Shown here one piece after another: positions 14,101-24,906 of a stretch of 64,000 nt of DNA. Both the position numbers and the translations under genes were made by a program. Location of the stretch: NCBI RefSeq assembly GCF_023078275.1, contig NC_062998.1, forward strand, positions 13,591,916 to 13,655,915, given 5' to 3'. The stretch's first letter is position 1. Each line of letters starts with the position of its first letter. The notes under the pieces are model-generated. The model ran no database searches, was not told the DNA's origin, and was given only the letters and a program-made list of their open reading frames with translations. The DNA comes from Leguminivora glycinivorella (Eukaryota; Arthropoda; Insecta; Lepidoptera; Tortricidae).

Positions 14101-16420
14101 CGTGCTACTCGAGTGTGTCCCTCCGCCGCGACACGCTTCTCGACTTCAAGCCGTCCGAACTAGCTGAACAGATGACGCTGTTAGACGCCGCGCTTTTTGC
14201 GCGCATCACTACGGCCGAGGTGCTGTCGTGGCCGCGCGACCAGTCTGAAGAGAGCTCGCCCAACCTCACCAGGTTTACGGAGCACTTCAATAAGATGAGC
14301 TACTGGGCGCGCTCAAGAATTTTAGAACAGGTGTGTAACTGACACTTTTTAGGGTTCCGTAGTCAACTAGGAATCCTTATAGTTTCGCCATGTCTATCTG
14401 TCCGTCCGTCCGTCCGTCCGTCCGCGGATAATCTCAGTTAGCACTAGAAAGCTGAAATTTGGTACCAACATGTATATCAATGACGCCAACAAAGTGCAAA
14501 AATAAAAAATTTAAAAAAAATGTTTTATTTGGGGTCCCCCCCACATGTAAAGTGGGGGTTGATATTTTTTTCATTTCAACCCCAACGTGTGATATATTGT
14601 TGGATAGATATTTAAAAATGAATAAGGGTTTACTTAGATCGTTTTTTGATAATATTAATATTTTCGGAAATGATCGCTCCTAAAGGAAAAAAAGTGCATC
14701 CCCCTTTTGAACCATATGTCTTAGAAACATGAAAAAAATCACAAAAGTAGAACTTTATAAAGACTTTCTAGGAAAATTGTTTTGAACCTGATAGGTTCAG
14801 TAGTTTTTGAGAAAAATACGGAAAACTACGGAACCCTACACTGAGCGTGGCCCGACACGCTCTTGGCCGGTTTTTTTATATAAATGATACACTTATTGAA
14901 TGAAAGTAGTACGTACAAAAGGTACAATGTCCAGTTGCCACCAGATAACATTTGTTTACTTACTTGTTTTAGACTTTTTTTACGACTTTGTCACACCGAT
15001 TTAATTTAACCCTGACTTCGTTCCATCTTATTAAATTTGTCGAAATACCGTTAGAAAATTGGTGTAACACTTTTATAACTTTGTAATAGTGTTGTTTTCT
15101 GTAAAAACGACATGAAGGAATATATTCTTGTTTCAGGACGAAGTTCAAAAACGTGAACGCTACGCGCGGTGCTTTCTAAAAGTAATGAAGGCGTTGCGCA
15201 AGATCCACAACTTCAACTCTTACCTCGCGCTGGTGTCCGCGCTGGACTCGCCGCCGGTGCAGCGGCTGGGCTGGCCGCGCGCCATCGTGGAGGCGCTGCA
15301 CGACCACTGCGCCATCATCGACTCCTCCTCCTCCTTCCGCGCCTACAGGAACGCACTGGCGGAGACGCAGCCGCCGTGCATACCCTACATGTAACTATCA
15401 TTACACGCAGTTAATATATTTCGGTGTACCTATTTTTGTATCGTCTTGATCATTAGATTGCCTTCCGTGTGTGAATTTCTCCATTCCATTTCCTTTTGTT
15501 GATATCGTAAAAGTCGACTATGAGATATGGGACCAACTGTGTTGTCGACGTCTTGTTGTTGTTGGTACCAAGTACCAATTCAATCATCGAAATTAAGTTA
15601 GTTATTTTCTATAGTTAATTTATATTAGTAGAATATTATGTGTATATTTGACATTAATTTTCTTTTGACAGTGGTCTAGTACTCCAAGATCTGACTTTCG
15701 TCCACATCGGCAACCCGGACCTATTGCCCGACGGAAGCATCAACTTCACAAAGAGATGGCAACAGTACCATATCATGGAAAATATGAAGAGATTCCACAA
15801 AGAGTGTGTATTATTGTTTGTTATGCTTATTTTATCGGCAGATTCAAAGCAGAGTTATCCAAGTTAATGCACATATGATGACTTTTATATTCTTAGGTTG
15901 TATATAGATGCCAAACTCTATACAACACGTTATACCCATAAATCAGCGAAACTAATGCAAAAATGGTGTCGCTTCCAAACAAAAAGTCCCACTCCATCGC
16001 TTGCTAACAGGTCTTGTTGCTTTGATAGTTTTGTTCGTATAAAGGTACAGTAAATGGCGATAAAGAATGAACATCGGTCTTTGGAAAGAGACAATTAATG
16101 TCAGATAAGCAAGAAAGAGACAACGCTCTACAAAGACGAAAAACCGATGTGCAATCATTATAGCGGGGTACTTTAGATATAAATCTTTTTCTTCTAGGTT
16201 CAAATGTAGGTTAAACTTGGATGTTTATTCAGGATTGGTTCATTTTCGCAGCAGACAGTACAAGTTTAAGAAGAACGAACGCATCCAAGCCATGTTCAAC
16301 GAGTTCGACGACGTGCTGAGCGAGGAGGCGATGTGGCAGATATCGGAGAGCCTGAAGCCGCGCAGCGGGCGGCCGCGCGCCGCCGCCGCGCCCGCGCCGG
16401 CCGCGCCCCCCACCGCCTAG
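2179..16420 (+). CDS. C3G: C3G / RAPGEF1-like Rap guanine-nucleotide exchange factor (5' partial)
   Basis: C3G loads Rap1-type small GTPases with GTP and is recruited by Crk adaptor SH3 domains at adhesion and receptor complexes. Exons seen: 2179-2279, 5765-5870, 7263-7370, 8318-8405, 8710-8811, 8997-9104, 9212-9410, 9872-9883, 12491-12650, 12936-13077, 14073-14330, 15137-15390, 15672-15803, 16252-16420; all phases join to about 645 codons. Exons 1 and 4 carry Crk-SH3-type motifs (PPPLPLKKKH, PPELPPKMSK), and exon 1 runs into KKKHIMAYM, as in vertebrate C3G. The REM domain (YQEAFLATYRTW) spans exons at 12491 and 12936. The catalytic CDC25 domain runs from DTLLDFKPSELAEQ through PPCIPYIGLVLQDLTFVHIG to NERIQAMFNEFDDVLSEE. 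The stop is TAG 16418-16420, after an Ala/Pro tail. The 5' end is missing. An extra exon near 7006-7149 (SRSPLKVPPTPSRLPHSYR) is possible but its splice sites do not fit well. Confidence 0.92.
2374..2496. repeat. Degenerate copy of the 3311-3459 repeat family
   Basis: It shares with 3311-3459 the blocks GCATGCGAGTTT, ATTACATTG, GCGGTATTTG and GCAATGTA, and is itself roughly palindromic (GCATGCGAG occurs near both ends). It lies in the C3G intron after exon 2179-2279. Confidence 0.45.
2512..2646. mobile_element. 135-bp Tc1/mariner-type MITE
   Basis: A 24-bp terminal inverted repeat (CAGTCTGACCAAAAAGAGTA at the left, one mismatch at the right) is flanked by TA on both sides (2510-2511, 2647-2648). 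TA duplication and short TIRs fit a Tc1/mariner-mobilised MITE. It has no coding capacity. Confidence 0.75.
2649..3310. other. C3G intron, nothing recognised
   Basis: AT-rich intron sequence with no open frame of note and no inverted repeat that I could pair. Confidence 0.4.
3311..3459. repeat. MITE-like repeat with TAGGCCCGATTTAG ends
   Basis: The left end (TAGGCCCGATTTAGC) and right end (GTCTAAATGGGCCCTTA) are imperfect inverted repeats. The inner part repeats GCGAACTCGCATGCG in opposite orientation. A related degenerate copy lies at 2374-2496. Confidence 0.5.
3512..3720 (+). mobile_element. SINE/LINE 3'-end-like dispersed repeat
   Basis: A block starting CTAGTTTTTGCCCGCGGCTT and ending TTTATAATATTAGTATGG resembles a dispersed retro-element tail that is frequent in Lepidoptera (AAGTAGCCTATGTCAC core, then CGTGAAAGACGGACAAACAA). 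The family resemblance is from memory; no search was possible. It has no reading frame. Confidence 0.5.
3721..5502. other. C3G intron, nothing recognised
   Basis: Several 60-76 residue frames are present but show no codon bias, domain or splice-consistent structure. One GC-richer patch lies at 4560-4700 without a recognisable feature. Confidence 0.4.
5503..5624. mobile_element. 122-bp TA-type MITE
   Basis: A terminal inverted repeat (CGGTCACGGACTTTAATTGT against the right end AACAATTAAAGTCCGTGACTG) encloses a second inner inverted pair (CCATTTTATACTGGACA and TGTCCAGTATAAAACG). TA follows the right end; the left flank is CA, perhaps a mutated TA. Confidence 0.6.
5871..7262. other. C3G intron with one possible extra exon
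   Basis: Mostly AT-rich. At about 7006-7149 a GC-richer open frame reads SRSPLKVPPTPSRLPHSYR, which has the proline/serine character of the C3G linker. The acceptor CCACAG before 7006 would keep the phase, but no strong donor in the right phase follows. The flanking exons join in frame without it. Confidence 0.35.
7579..7692. repeat. GC-rich inverted repeat inside C3G intron
   Basis: Left arm 7579-7604 (GCCCGCCCCCGCCCGGCGCC) pairs with right arm 7665-7692 (GCGCCGGCCGGGGGCGGGC) around a loop of about 60 bases containing GATATAG on both sides. It is almost pure G+C inside AT-rich DNA, so a GC-rich MITE or a G-quadruplex-prone insertion is likely. No target duplication was assigned. Confidence 0.55.
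7818..7980. repeat. Palindromic MITE-like repeat
   Basis: Outer arms (GGTCGTAGAAATAGTATTGT at the left against ATGCATAA-containing AATACTATTCTAGGACC at the right) enclose a strong inner hairpin (GTCAAAAAATACTCGTGGCG and its complement ending 7937). No flanking duplication was recognised. Confidence 0.5.
9411..9871. other. C3G intron, nothing recognised
   Basis: AT-rich intron between exon 9212-9410 and the 12-nt microexon. It ends in a pyrimidine-rich acceptor (TTTCACTTTACAG). Confidence 0.45.
9872..9883 (+). other. C3G: 12-nt microexon of C3G
   Basis: The exon is AGACGGACGAGT, between the acceptor TTTCACTTTACAG and the consensus donor GTAAGTGG. The upstream exon ends in phase 1 (one base) and the downstream exon starts with two bases. 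Inserting these 12 bases (2+9+1) keeps the frame and yields KATKETDEYFAYQEAF at the entry to the REM domain. Direct joining of 9410 to 12491 would also be in frame (G+AC), so the microexon could be alternative. Confidence 0.65.
9884..10455. other. C3G intron, nothing recognised
   Basis: AT-rich sequence with no repeat or frame assigned. Confidence 0.4.
10464..11082. mobile_element. 619-bp hAT-type foldback MITE
   Basis: Almost the whole element is a palindrome: arms of about 300 bp pair from TAGGGTGGAT (10464) to ATCCACCCTA (11082), with the centre near 10770. An exact 8-bp direct repeat CTAAATAG flanks it (10456-10463 and 11083-11090). An 8-bp duplication and a TAGGG terminus fit the hAT superfamily. 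The shadow frames inside come from the arms. Confidence 0.85.
11236..11345. mobile_element. Short MITE with GGCCCACTTGCACCAAC ends
   Basis: The left end TAAGGCCCACTTGCACCAAC pairs with the right end GTTGGTGCAAGTGGCCCTTA across about 70 bp. The internal GTTAGCGGGCTGTCAACTGTC has no coding potential. The flanks suggest TA duplication. I recall similar termini in many lepidopteran genomes. Confidence 0.6.
11346..12079. other. C3G intron, nothing recognised
   Basis: AT-rich sequence without assigned structure. Confidence 0.4.
12080..12330. mobile_element. 251-bp MITE, family member 1
   Basis: Ends TAGGCTAGTTTCCTA and TAGGAAACTAGCCTA are inverted repeats. The interior matches the element at 60775-61007 over most of its length in opposite orientation (AAATCAGCTTCTTTTTAAGA, AAATATTTTATTTTAAGTAT, TATGTTTAAACATAA), so this is a true dispersed family. 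It lies in the C3G intron before exon 12491. Confidence 0.75.
13099..13832. mobile_element. 734-bp foldback element with 8-bp duplication, next to a C3G donor
   Basis: Arms of more than 300 bp pair from GTGAGTGTCAGAATGGCGGG (13099) to the complementary right end (13832), around a centre of about 100 bp near 13450. AAATACTT lies directly outside both ends (13091-13098, 13833-13840). The 8-bp duplication suggests a hAT-like transposase, although the GTGAG terminus is not typical. The left end lies only 21 bases beyond the donor of C3G exon 12936-13077. Confidence 0.82.
14351..14877 (+). mobile_element. Dispersed repeat with AGGGTTCCGTAGT ends
   Basis: It begins AGGGTTCCGTAGTCAACTAG and near its end carries the complement CTACGGAACCCT (14826-14837), followed by GAGCGTGGCCCGACACGCTC, a small perfect stem, and TTGGCCGGTTTTTT. 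It contains a (GTCC)n tract. I recall this arrangement as a very abundant lepidopteran repeat, class uncertain (Helitron-like or MITE). It starts 20 bases after the donor of C3G exon 14073-14330. Confidence 0.7.
14400..14424 (+). repeat. (GTCC)n microsatellite
   Basis: About six GTCC units in tandem, internal to the surrounding dispersed repeat. Confidence 0.9.
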
Positions 16421-16541
16421 CTGGCGTCGCTGCTCAACTGCGCCCGGCTCACCATGCCGGTCAGTATCCGATATACATACTACGATTCATCCGTTAATAC
16501 TATCTCATTTCTGGCACCCCAACTATGCCATAACAAAGGTA

Positions 16542-16939
16542 TACTCTTGGGTCGACACGATCGTTTTTCGTCACGTTCCTAAAATTCTGCTTTCGTCAGC
16601 CATTCTTTATTCGTCACGGTCGTCGATGGTCTTTTTCAACTACGGTCAATTTCGTTGTTCATCTCTATCTTAATCCGTCTCGTTTTTTACTCGTCATGTT
16701 CGCTGCTAAATCTGTTTTTCGTGTTTTTTCGTAGTCTTAGGTCGGTACAAACTTAGAATATGACCAAATACGAAATGACGAAAAACAATTGATTCGAAAT
16801 AAGAAAAAGGTCAACAACTCATTATGGTCAAAGACGATAATGATTGCAGTCTAAGTTGACGAATGAAGAATGGCTGACGAAAGCAGAATCGAACAAATTT
16901 GGGATCGTGACGAAAAACGAACGTGTCGACCCAAGAGTG
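16542..16939. mobile_element. 398-bp MITE downstream of the C3G stop
   Basis: The terminal inverted repeat is about 36 bp (left ACTCTTGGGTCGACACGATC, right complement ending 16939), flanked by TA (16540-16541, 16940-16941). The interior repeats the motif TTCGTCACG / CGTGACGAA many times in both orientations. It lies 120 bp after the C3G stop codon, in the 3' UTR or just beyond. Confidence 0.75.
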
Positions 16940-17107
16940 TACCAAAACAAAAACCACACAAATTTCAATCTTTTATCTAAATCGAACCGTTGCGCCTATA
17001 TTTTCATTTAGTCGCCATTTTCTTGAGATAGTACTCGCTTACTACAATAACTATCAAAGCTTATCGATTAACATTGGACGTACTCATGTAAATAATATTT
17101 GTTGCAG

Positions 17108-17188
17108 ATAAAATTAGAATCCAAAGAATAGAAAAGACCAAGAAATCGTATGGACGAGAAAAGCTGGCTTATATCGATGAGGAATTGT
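17108..17188 (+). other. Candidate exon after the C3G stop
   Basis: An 81-base segment between the acceptor TATTTGTTGCAG and the strong donor GTAAGTTAAG. Read with two leading bases it is open (KIRIQRIEKTKKSYGREK, then LAYIDEEL). It could be a 3' UTR exon of C3G, an alternative C-terminal exon, or chance. In the frame of the C3G end it stops after a few codons. Confidence 0.3.
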
Positions 17189-20100
17189 GTAAGTTAAGAT
17201 GAAATGTGATTATCTGTCCTAAAAAGGCCTAATTATTTTAGTGTATTAATAGTAAGTGTGCGATTTTCAACTGTGATGGAACCGGGAGGAACGTCGTGGC
17301 GCGCCGGTCGGCGTTTGCCTCGCTTCAAATCTCAAAGCTTTTCGTGTGGAATGAATAAATTAATCATAGCAAAGTTTGAAGCCAAATATTCAGTATCAGT
17401 ATTTGAGTCGAATATACTATCGTCTTATACATATCAGCATGTGACTTGTGTAGTGAACTAAATAAACGAGTGACGCCGCGGTGTTTAGAATAATGTCCTT
17501 GATATTCTTCTCGTTGTTGTATTTGCCATTGGTGTCGATATCTAAGTAAATTTGCTTCGAAAATTTAAATATTACATACATCGAATTAGAGAACCTTTTG
17601 AAGTAGGGATTTTGAATACAGTGTAGTAAGTTTAAACACAGTGTCAATTACTTTTTCATTCTTCTCAAGTAGAAACTAGACTTCCTAGTAGCAGAAATAA
17701 TAAAATAATCCATGAAACTTCAAATGATGTGTTTGGTTAAAACATTATAACTATTTTAAAAGTAATTGGCACTCTAGTTTTTGACTAGGCTAAGCGTAAA
17801 TTGTACCGTTTGTCAAATCTTTGCGGGTAATTAAGCGTCGATCTAAGAAATGCGCTCATGATTGCAATATCTTTGCTTATTACACCCGAGATGTTGCTTG
17901 ATTAGAATGTCAATACCATGACAATTAACAATAACATTTTGTAGCTCCGCTTAGACAACGATACATATTATTAGTAATTACAAATTCGATTACTTGCATG
18001 TTGCAATGGTGTTTAATTATAAGGAACATAGTTAGACTATGTAAATTATTGATGCCTAGTACATAATTGGTTATGACTGTACGAAATGATACATCATAGT
18101 TAACTTGCATGGTACTATTATACATATTATTAAAAATTGTGTAATATGGAATATACTACATAGATATGAAGTACATTCTATGTTGTACTGTGTCGAAAAT
18201 GCAATAATAGAGTTGTGACTGTTATTACAGGAGTCATAGAATAGCAACTTAACCTGCCTCGTAATTAGCTATATTCCATACAAACTTTTATTCTTAGTAA
18301 ATTCTTAGGTGTTTCTAATATTCCATTCTGAGATTGGTCATTCTAATCAAGTTTCATAACATAATAAACTGCCTGTCAGTGGCGTCGCGCGAATCATTCC
18401 CGCTCACTAACTTATCTTGAGAACAGCGAGTTGTCGTGTATCATTGTGTTAATTAAAATAAAACGTACATAACGTACATTATACTTCCGAAAAGAATACT
18501 ATTTTGTTAATTACTATCCAATTTATTTTTGTTATACTTTAGAAAATTAAAATATTTTTACTTGTTTTTATTTATGAGCCGCCATCAATGCTAGCAAAAT
18601 GTTGTACTCGTATTACTAATTTTTGTAATGACAATTTTCAAGTACAATTTATACACTCTCAAATGGAAATGAGACGTTAACTTAGTACATACGTTGTTTT
18701 GGCGTCTCTTAACGATTTATTCCCAGCCTGGACGAACAACAACATTGAAATGTATCAACGCCACTGATCATTAAATGTGTTCCCATTGTCATTGTATCAG
18801 TTACGTAATTATCAATGTTTTTATGTCGGCGGGATTTGATCGCATTTGCCTTATATAATTGATACAATTAAAACAGGACGGCATGTTTTGTTTTTAAAGT
18901 TGAGGTAGTCATTATTATTTATAATAACTATGTAATAGGGCTTCCAAGTTATGAACACATCATATAATTAAATCAGTACTATTAATGGATCCTCACTACT
19001 CGAGGCAAAATCCCCGCCATTAATCTATTTCTGGAATAAACCGATCAACTGCGTGCCAAATTTTAAACACAAAACAAGTGTCCTACTATCTTATGTTTAT
19101 TATAATATTTTTCAAAGGGTCTGTAATATTTGATGAGAGCATAGTACATACAATCGAGGCGACGTCATTGTGAATCAAAGCACTTCTAGTACAAAATTGT
19201 ACATCAAAGTGAGATTTTTCATTTGACTTTTGACTATCATTGATGTTGTACTCGTAGGTATCATCTGTCACCTCTTTTACAGCTGTTAAGTATCTAATTG
19301 TACTAGAATAAACGAATCTTCCAAGTCATGTCACACTTCTTAGGCGCTAGGTACTTCTTCCAGTTTTAAAGTACGCATAGACACTACATTAACCATCCAA
19401 TGTTTTAAACGAATATAAGAATGCCATAAGGATAAGTTAATCATCCATTTAGTAGAAAGTATTTAATGCGATATTTTTGTGCATGTTCTTTAAAATATTA
19501 AAGTCGAAGTTACTTTTTATTTTTGATATTCAGAAAATTATATTTTTCTTATAAGTTGCTACCTAAAGGCAGCAACCATATTTGAATATAACATACTTTT
19601 GAGATGTTTACTTGTCTTCTATCGTCACGGATTGTGTCATTTTACTCTTAAGAGATTTAGTGTCAGACGAGGCTTGTAACGTAGCCCTGCGCACGGATTT
19701 TATTCGCTGTTCACGACAGCAGATGGTCTAGGTAACTTATAGCAACCAATCATAATCGGTGTTTGTTTTGCCTTAAGACGATCGACTTCGAATTAAATGA
19801 AATAGCAATAAATATTGATGGTGTTGTAGAATCGTTGCACAATTGTGATACTACTCGTGTAGCGCTGCTTGCTACTCTGTCGTATTGACGCCCTCGTTTT
19901 GTAGGCAATTATATTAGAGAATGTTAGCTGTAAGCGTTAAAAAAACAAACCCCAATATTTATCTGTCGCTAAGTTAATGTAATTTATCAGGTAGTGCATT
20001 ATTTGGAGGGACATAATGTTCCGTGCAATAACTAGACCAATATTTAGGACATTCTACAATGCTTTACTGATTTATACGCTGCCGTATTCTTGAGAGGAGA

Positions 20101-20465
20101 AGTAGAAGTAGTTTGTGTTGTAAGTGCAGCATAGGAAACCTGTTGGCGACTTCTTTGTTTAAAATGTAGCTAGAGCGAGGTTTCAAATACTAATAATATT
20201 ATTTATTACTTGTCATATTTCAATGCATTTATTTGTTGCGACAAATATGAATGTTGTTATTGTGATTGGACAAAAATGTACTAATTGATCAAACGCCAAA
20301 TGTATTTTAAAAGATAAACATTTTAAATATTTTCAACATTGCTTTAAATATTTATTAACGAGGATATGGAACGGTTTACGTGCCACATGAGCGTGCTGAT
20401 AAACTTGTTTATAATGTTACATACTTAAATTTAACCGGTAAGAAATACTTACCTTAACCAATTAC
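17189..20465. other. Intergenic or 3' UTR, no gene seen
   Basis: A long AT-rich stretch. Open frames are short (66 residues or fewer) and without domain character. It may include the C3G 3' untranslated region. Confidence 0.45.
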
Positions 20466-20911
20466 CAGGGCCCGTAACTTTCATGCCGATGACATAAATT
20501 TGACGTCACGTTGCATATATGTAGGATAATTCAAGAGTTTTATTTAATAATTAATCATTAATCATTATTTAATAATCATTTTAATCATGACTTCAAAATA
20601 ATCTATTCATACGTGAAATAATTAATACTTACTTGATACGTGAAAAGTAAATTAAATTATTTGTTTATTTTTCATACATACATTTTATTAAATAGTTTTG
20701 TTACCATATTTCAATAAATTATTAAAAAAACAAATTGTTTCCTTTTCGTTTCACGTATCAAGTAGGTATTAATTATTCCACGTATGAATAGCTTTCTTTT
20801 GAAGTCATTTGTACATGATTAAATTGATTAATGAATAATGATTAATTATATGCAATTAACATGCAACGTGACGTCAAATTGATGTCATCGGCATGAAAGC
20901 TACGGGCCCTG
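20466..20911. mobile_element. 446-bp hAT-type MITE
   Basis: Termini CAGGGCCCGTA and TACGGGCCCTG are perfect inverted repeats within arms of about 50 bp or more (ACGTCACGTTGCAT pairs with its complement). The exact 8-bp duplication CCAATTAC flanks it (20458-20465, 20912-20919). CAGGG termini plus 8-bp duplications are characteristic of hAT. It has no coding frame. Confidence 0.88.
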
Positions 20912-21495
20912 CCAATTACATTCAATTTCGGAACATTCTTTGAATACTAGTATCGTTATAATTCTTGGATGTAAAGAATTTTCATATCTAGTAGATACTC
21001 ATGTATTTGATTATTAAAATTTGATATATTCGACGTCCATGTGGCATTCTAACTTTCCATCCTGATACTAAAATCTACATTTAGAAAAACTAGGAAATTG
21101 GAAGTCGCACGATGATAATACTCTTTCAGGCAGTTTAGAACTGCTCAGGACCACTTAACATGTGTTGCATTGAAAAATATGACTCGTTTGCTAGCTATGT
21201 TCCTAAGATCATGATTTTTTGTTTGATATTATTTATTTAGTGTAGGTATGTTTATGTAATTGTAAAATTTAGTGACGGAAAATATATTTAAAGACTGCAT
21301 TAAGTAATTGTTCATTATATTTGACAATGTTAGGATATCCCATTACTTCATTGGAAATATATTAAGTATTTTATAAGATTGGTCTGGCAGCGACCAAGTG
21401 TCGGGCGGAACCAATAGCTTGAAATTAAACTGTCTGCAATCTGTCGGAGTCGGTCTCTTGCTGGAGACGAATATTCCGCTTGTCATGTTGTCTAT

Positions 21496-21597
21496 TCACC
21501 TCGCCGTATTTAGGCTACCACGGCTCTGAATCTCTTTTGTTTTCTATTTTAAGGAATGAGATGTAACACGAATATTTGGGCAAATACGGCGAGGTGA
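21496..21597. repeat. Short inverted repeat (TCACCTCGCCGTATTT)
   Basis: A perfect 16-bp inverted repeat at 21496-21511 and 21582-21597 around 70 bp. The size fits a very short MITE; the flanking duplication is unclear. Confidence 0.5.
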
Positions 21598-23728
21598 CTA
21601 GCTATCTAGAGTGTTATGCAAACAGAATTCGCCGATGATGTAGGTAGAGAGGGTGGTCGTTACCTTAACTTACAGAACGTTTCAGTTCGACTTGCATCTA
21701 CTCGTTGGTGCGGTGAGTTGTTACGAGTCGATGTTTAAACATAGCGGCTACGATCGTAGATAGATTACATCTTATGAACGGCATACATATAATTGTGTTG
21801 TATTAGCGAGTTCAGTATTATGTTTAAATGAAATGCCATAATGTACGAAATGGATTATATTATTAGTGTCTATTCATAAAAAGTTTTTTTACACCTTATC
21901 ATATTCATGTTAAACCTTACTTTAAGTAAAGTTTTTTTTTTTATATTATATTATAAATATACTTTTTATTGTAAATTACTTTTTACTGAGTTAACCATAA
22001 AGACGTACTAAGTATATGTGATCTGCATGTATGTACAGTCTAAATCTGCGTGTCAAGTTTTTATTATTTGTAAAATAAAATAACACCATATTTACAAGAC
22101 AAACATGTTTTTCTTTAATATTTAAGTTATAGTACGTTTAATTGTATACTTTAATAGAATTAAAGCAAAAGTTGAAGTAGGTACCTACTATAAATAAATC
22201 ATCTGAGGATCTGCCGTAGTTTCAACTTAGTCAATATTAGAAATTAGTTTGTCCTATATGTCAGTTGAATTATATGCATTTGTATGCTTATACTTAGTAA
22301 TTAGATTAATTGCTCCGTATTTAAAATATCATAAGATATTATTTGCTACATGTTTTCGTACATTTAGTCAGTCAAATTTTCATTAATACCATCGCCGCTG
22401 ACTACTGTCCCCAATCGCTTCGAAGGCGCAAAGACACATTCTTTCATTACCCAAATTATTGTCAAAGAACTCATTTAGGCACTTACCTTAGATTATATTT
22501 CACTTGCAGTATGAATTATTTATTAGGTGTATATTTATAACATTTATAACTATTTAACTAGTCAAAATGAAATCCTGTCTAACTTTCCACACAGCAGCAC
22601 ACAAGGTGAAACCAAAGATGCACAAATTAAGGGCTTTATTATTAAGTACCGTAAAACTGAACATGACTTTTCCAGTCGCGTCACAGCTCAGTAAAAGCGT
22701 TCAGTTCAGTTAAGAAAATACGATTTCATTTTTAAGTACTGAACTGTGAAGCGTAAATTGCTAAACAATAAATTTCCTTTAATGTTAGAAATCTCCTCCA
22801 GTCCTCCTAGTTTAAAAGTGGTATAAAAATTGACAACACGATAATGTGACAAGTAGTGCTATGATTTATATTTATAATATTCTATATTTTAATTTCCTAC
22901 GTGATATATTATATTTGCTTTTCTTTAACTTGAATAATTTTAGGCATTTTGTTGTAGAAGGAGTTTGACCCGGCACGCTCGACCTCATCTGCTATGTCAT
23001 GCCATTAACGACTACCCGACCCCAGAATATACCACATTTTTAGCCTTTTGCCATCAAAACTATGCATTTATTTGTATATGAATATATTAATAGTTATCGG
23101 TTGCGTGAAGATGCGTACATGCGTACTTTACAAGATAAAATATCAGCCTAAAAATTTCGACGTAAATGGCACTTTTCCTCATGAAGATATGCTCTGACCG
23201 AGTTCCTCTTTTGAATACGTTTGTGGCTAAAATATCTTAGTTTCTATTCCTTAATATAACACCATACTCAACATCAGTCTGACATTTGTTGAACTCCTGA
23301 AATTGAAAAGCATTTTCTTTTAGGAAAATTGCCATCGTGCCGCGTAAATAGCGTTTTGTATCTAGCCCTTATATTTTCTAAAGAAACAGCGTACATACAT
23401 AAATATCCTCTCTATTTAGGTCCTTTAGTTCAAGGTTATTTTTCAGTATGTAAAACGTTGTCACCTCTTCATTAATATTATGTTATTGAATATTTTATGA
23501 TTTTAGGCACAATTTTGTATGAATCGCCCATGATTATTTGTAGTTACTTTACTGACACGAACCATCCAATTCCTATAAAATGGTTACTTTATTTCAGAAG
23601 TGAAAGACTCCTATAAACGATTTTTAGTATGCAGTATCAAAGCAGTACTGGATATTTACTTTTTTCAGTTAGTTGAATATCTCGCCCAATCCGCAATGTT
23701 CGCTGTTAAATTTTCCAACTGCAATACT

Positions 23729-23913
23729 TTTTAAAAATGCTATAAAAAAATAATAAAACAAACTGTAACAGAAATGTCTTTTTCCCCTCACTAGCTCGGA
23801 AACACGTGTTTTGTCCTTTAATACCAGCGGGTAAAAACGCATTTTATCCACTTTAAAAATGCTATCAAATTAAAAATGATAAAAAAACAAACTGTAACAG
23901 AAATGTCTTTTAG
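23729..23913. repeat. Duplicated flank around a short insert
   Basis: AACAAACTGTAACAGAAATG plus TCTTT occurs twice (about 23758 and 23887), each time preceded by a TTAAAAATGCTAT block. Between them lies a block of about 70 bp (CACTAGCTCGGAAACACGTG, then TAAAAACGCATTTTATCCAC) that resembles a common lepidopteran repeat. Confidence 0.6.
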
Positions 23914-24906
23914 AATCCGTGAAGGGGATTAAATTGACGATTTAAAATGATAGACTTGGAATAAAAATCAGTTATATTTAAATAGATATCGACATGTATT
24001 ACAAATATTACAATAGGACACTTACTGTGCCCAGCCCTGTATATATACGGCTATATAAATACTTAAGACTTTTCTTAGGTTCTAATATTTAAAACGTATC
24101 CGCTTAGTGCATGGTGTTGAAAATCACTTAGTTGGAGCACTCTGAGCAGCTAAGCGAACTGGATTTAGAAAACCGTAGTAAGTACTACGTAGGTAATTTC
24201 GTCGTTTGCTTAGCAATGTACCCTGCATGCGCCGTCAGTAAAAAAAAACTGGATTACAATAATAGACAGTTAATGCATTCAGTAAGTAGCTACCTACTTG
24301 TACTTTGGATGACTCCTTTAATGTAATAAGTACATAAATATGTAGGTACACATTTATTTTGTGTTTAAGTATCTTGCTTAACCTATTTGCATAAATGTTT
24401 CACCCTAAATAGCAAAATACCTAGTTCACATATGTATCAGTTTAAAGTAGCTCTTATATATTACGTGGAACACGTACTAGACACTTGTAAAATTAGCACT
24501 TAAACTCACTCAAGGATATCGTTTGTCCTGTTATCGGATTTATCTTATTTTGGAGGACGAGTGTTTGGATGTCATTGGCATTTCAAACAAATGCAAAAGG
24601 ACGGCTTATCGGCAATTTGTGAAACAAAGGCCCTTCAGCGGGGGTTAATCGGTTTTCCGAATCCCCGCGGCGCACATTGTTGGAGTAGTACTAGATAACT
24701 CGAGTGTTGAAATAAAACCACTCGATTTCGAAACTAGACATACTTAACGATTGTTTATATCTAATTAGGCGATCTACTGTCTTATCCCATTACAAGTAGC
24801 ATCCACGTCCATAAAAAGCCCTGGAGAAAAGATGCGTAGCGCAGTTTGGTTGATAGCGTTACGTTAGTTACTTGTTTTCAGTAGAAGTTGTGCCTACCCG
24901 CTGAAA

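Larger units (their letters stand above)
20920..24906. other. Intergenic, no gene seen
   Basis: AT-rich. It contains a small inverted repeat (21496-21597) and a duplicated segment (23729-23913). No coding sequence is supported. Confidence 0.45.
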
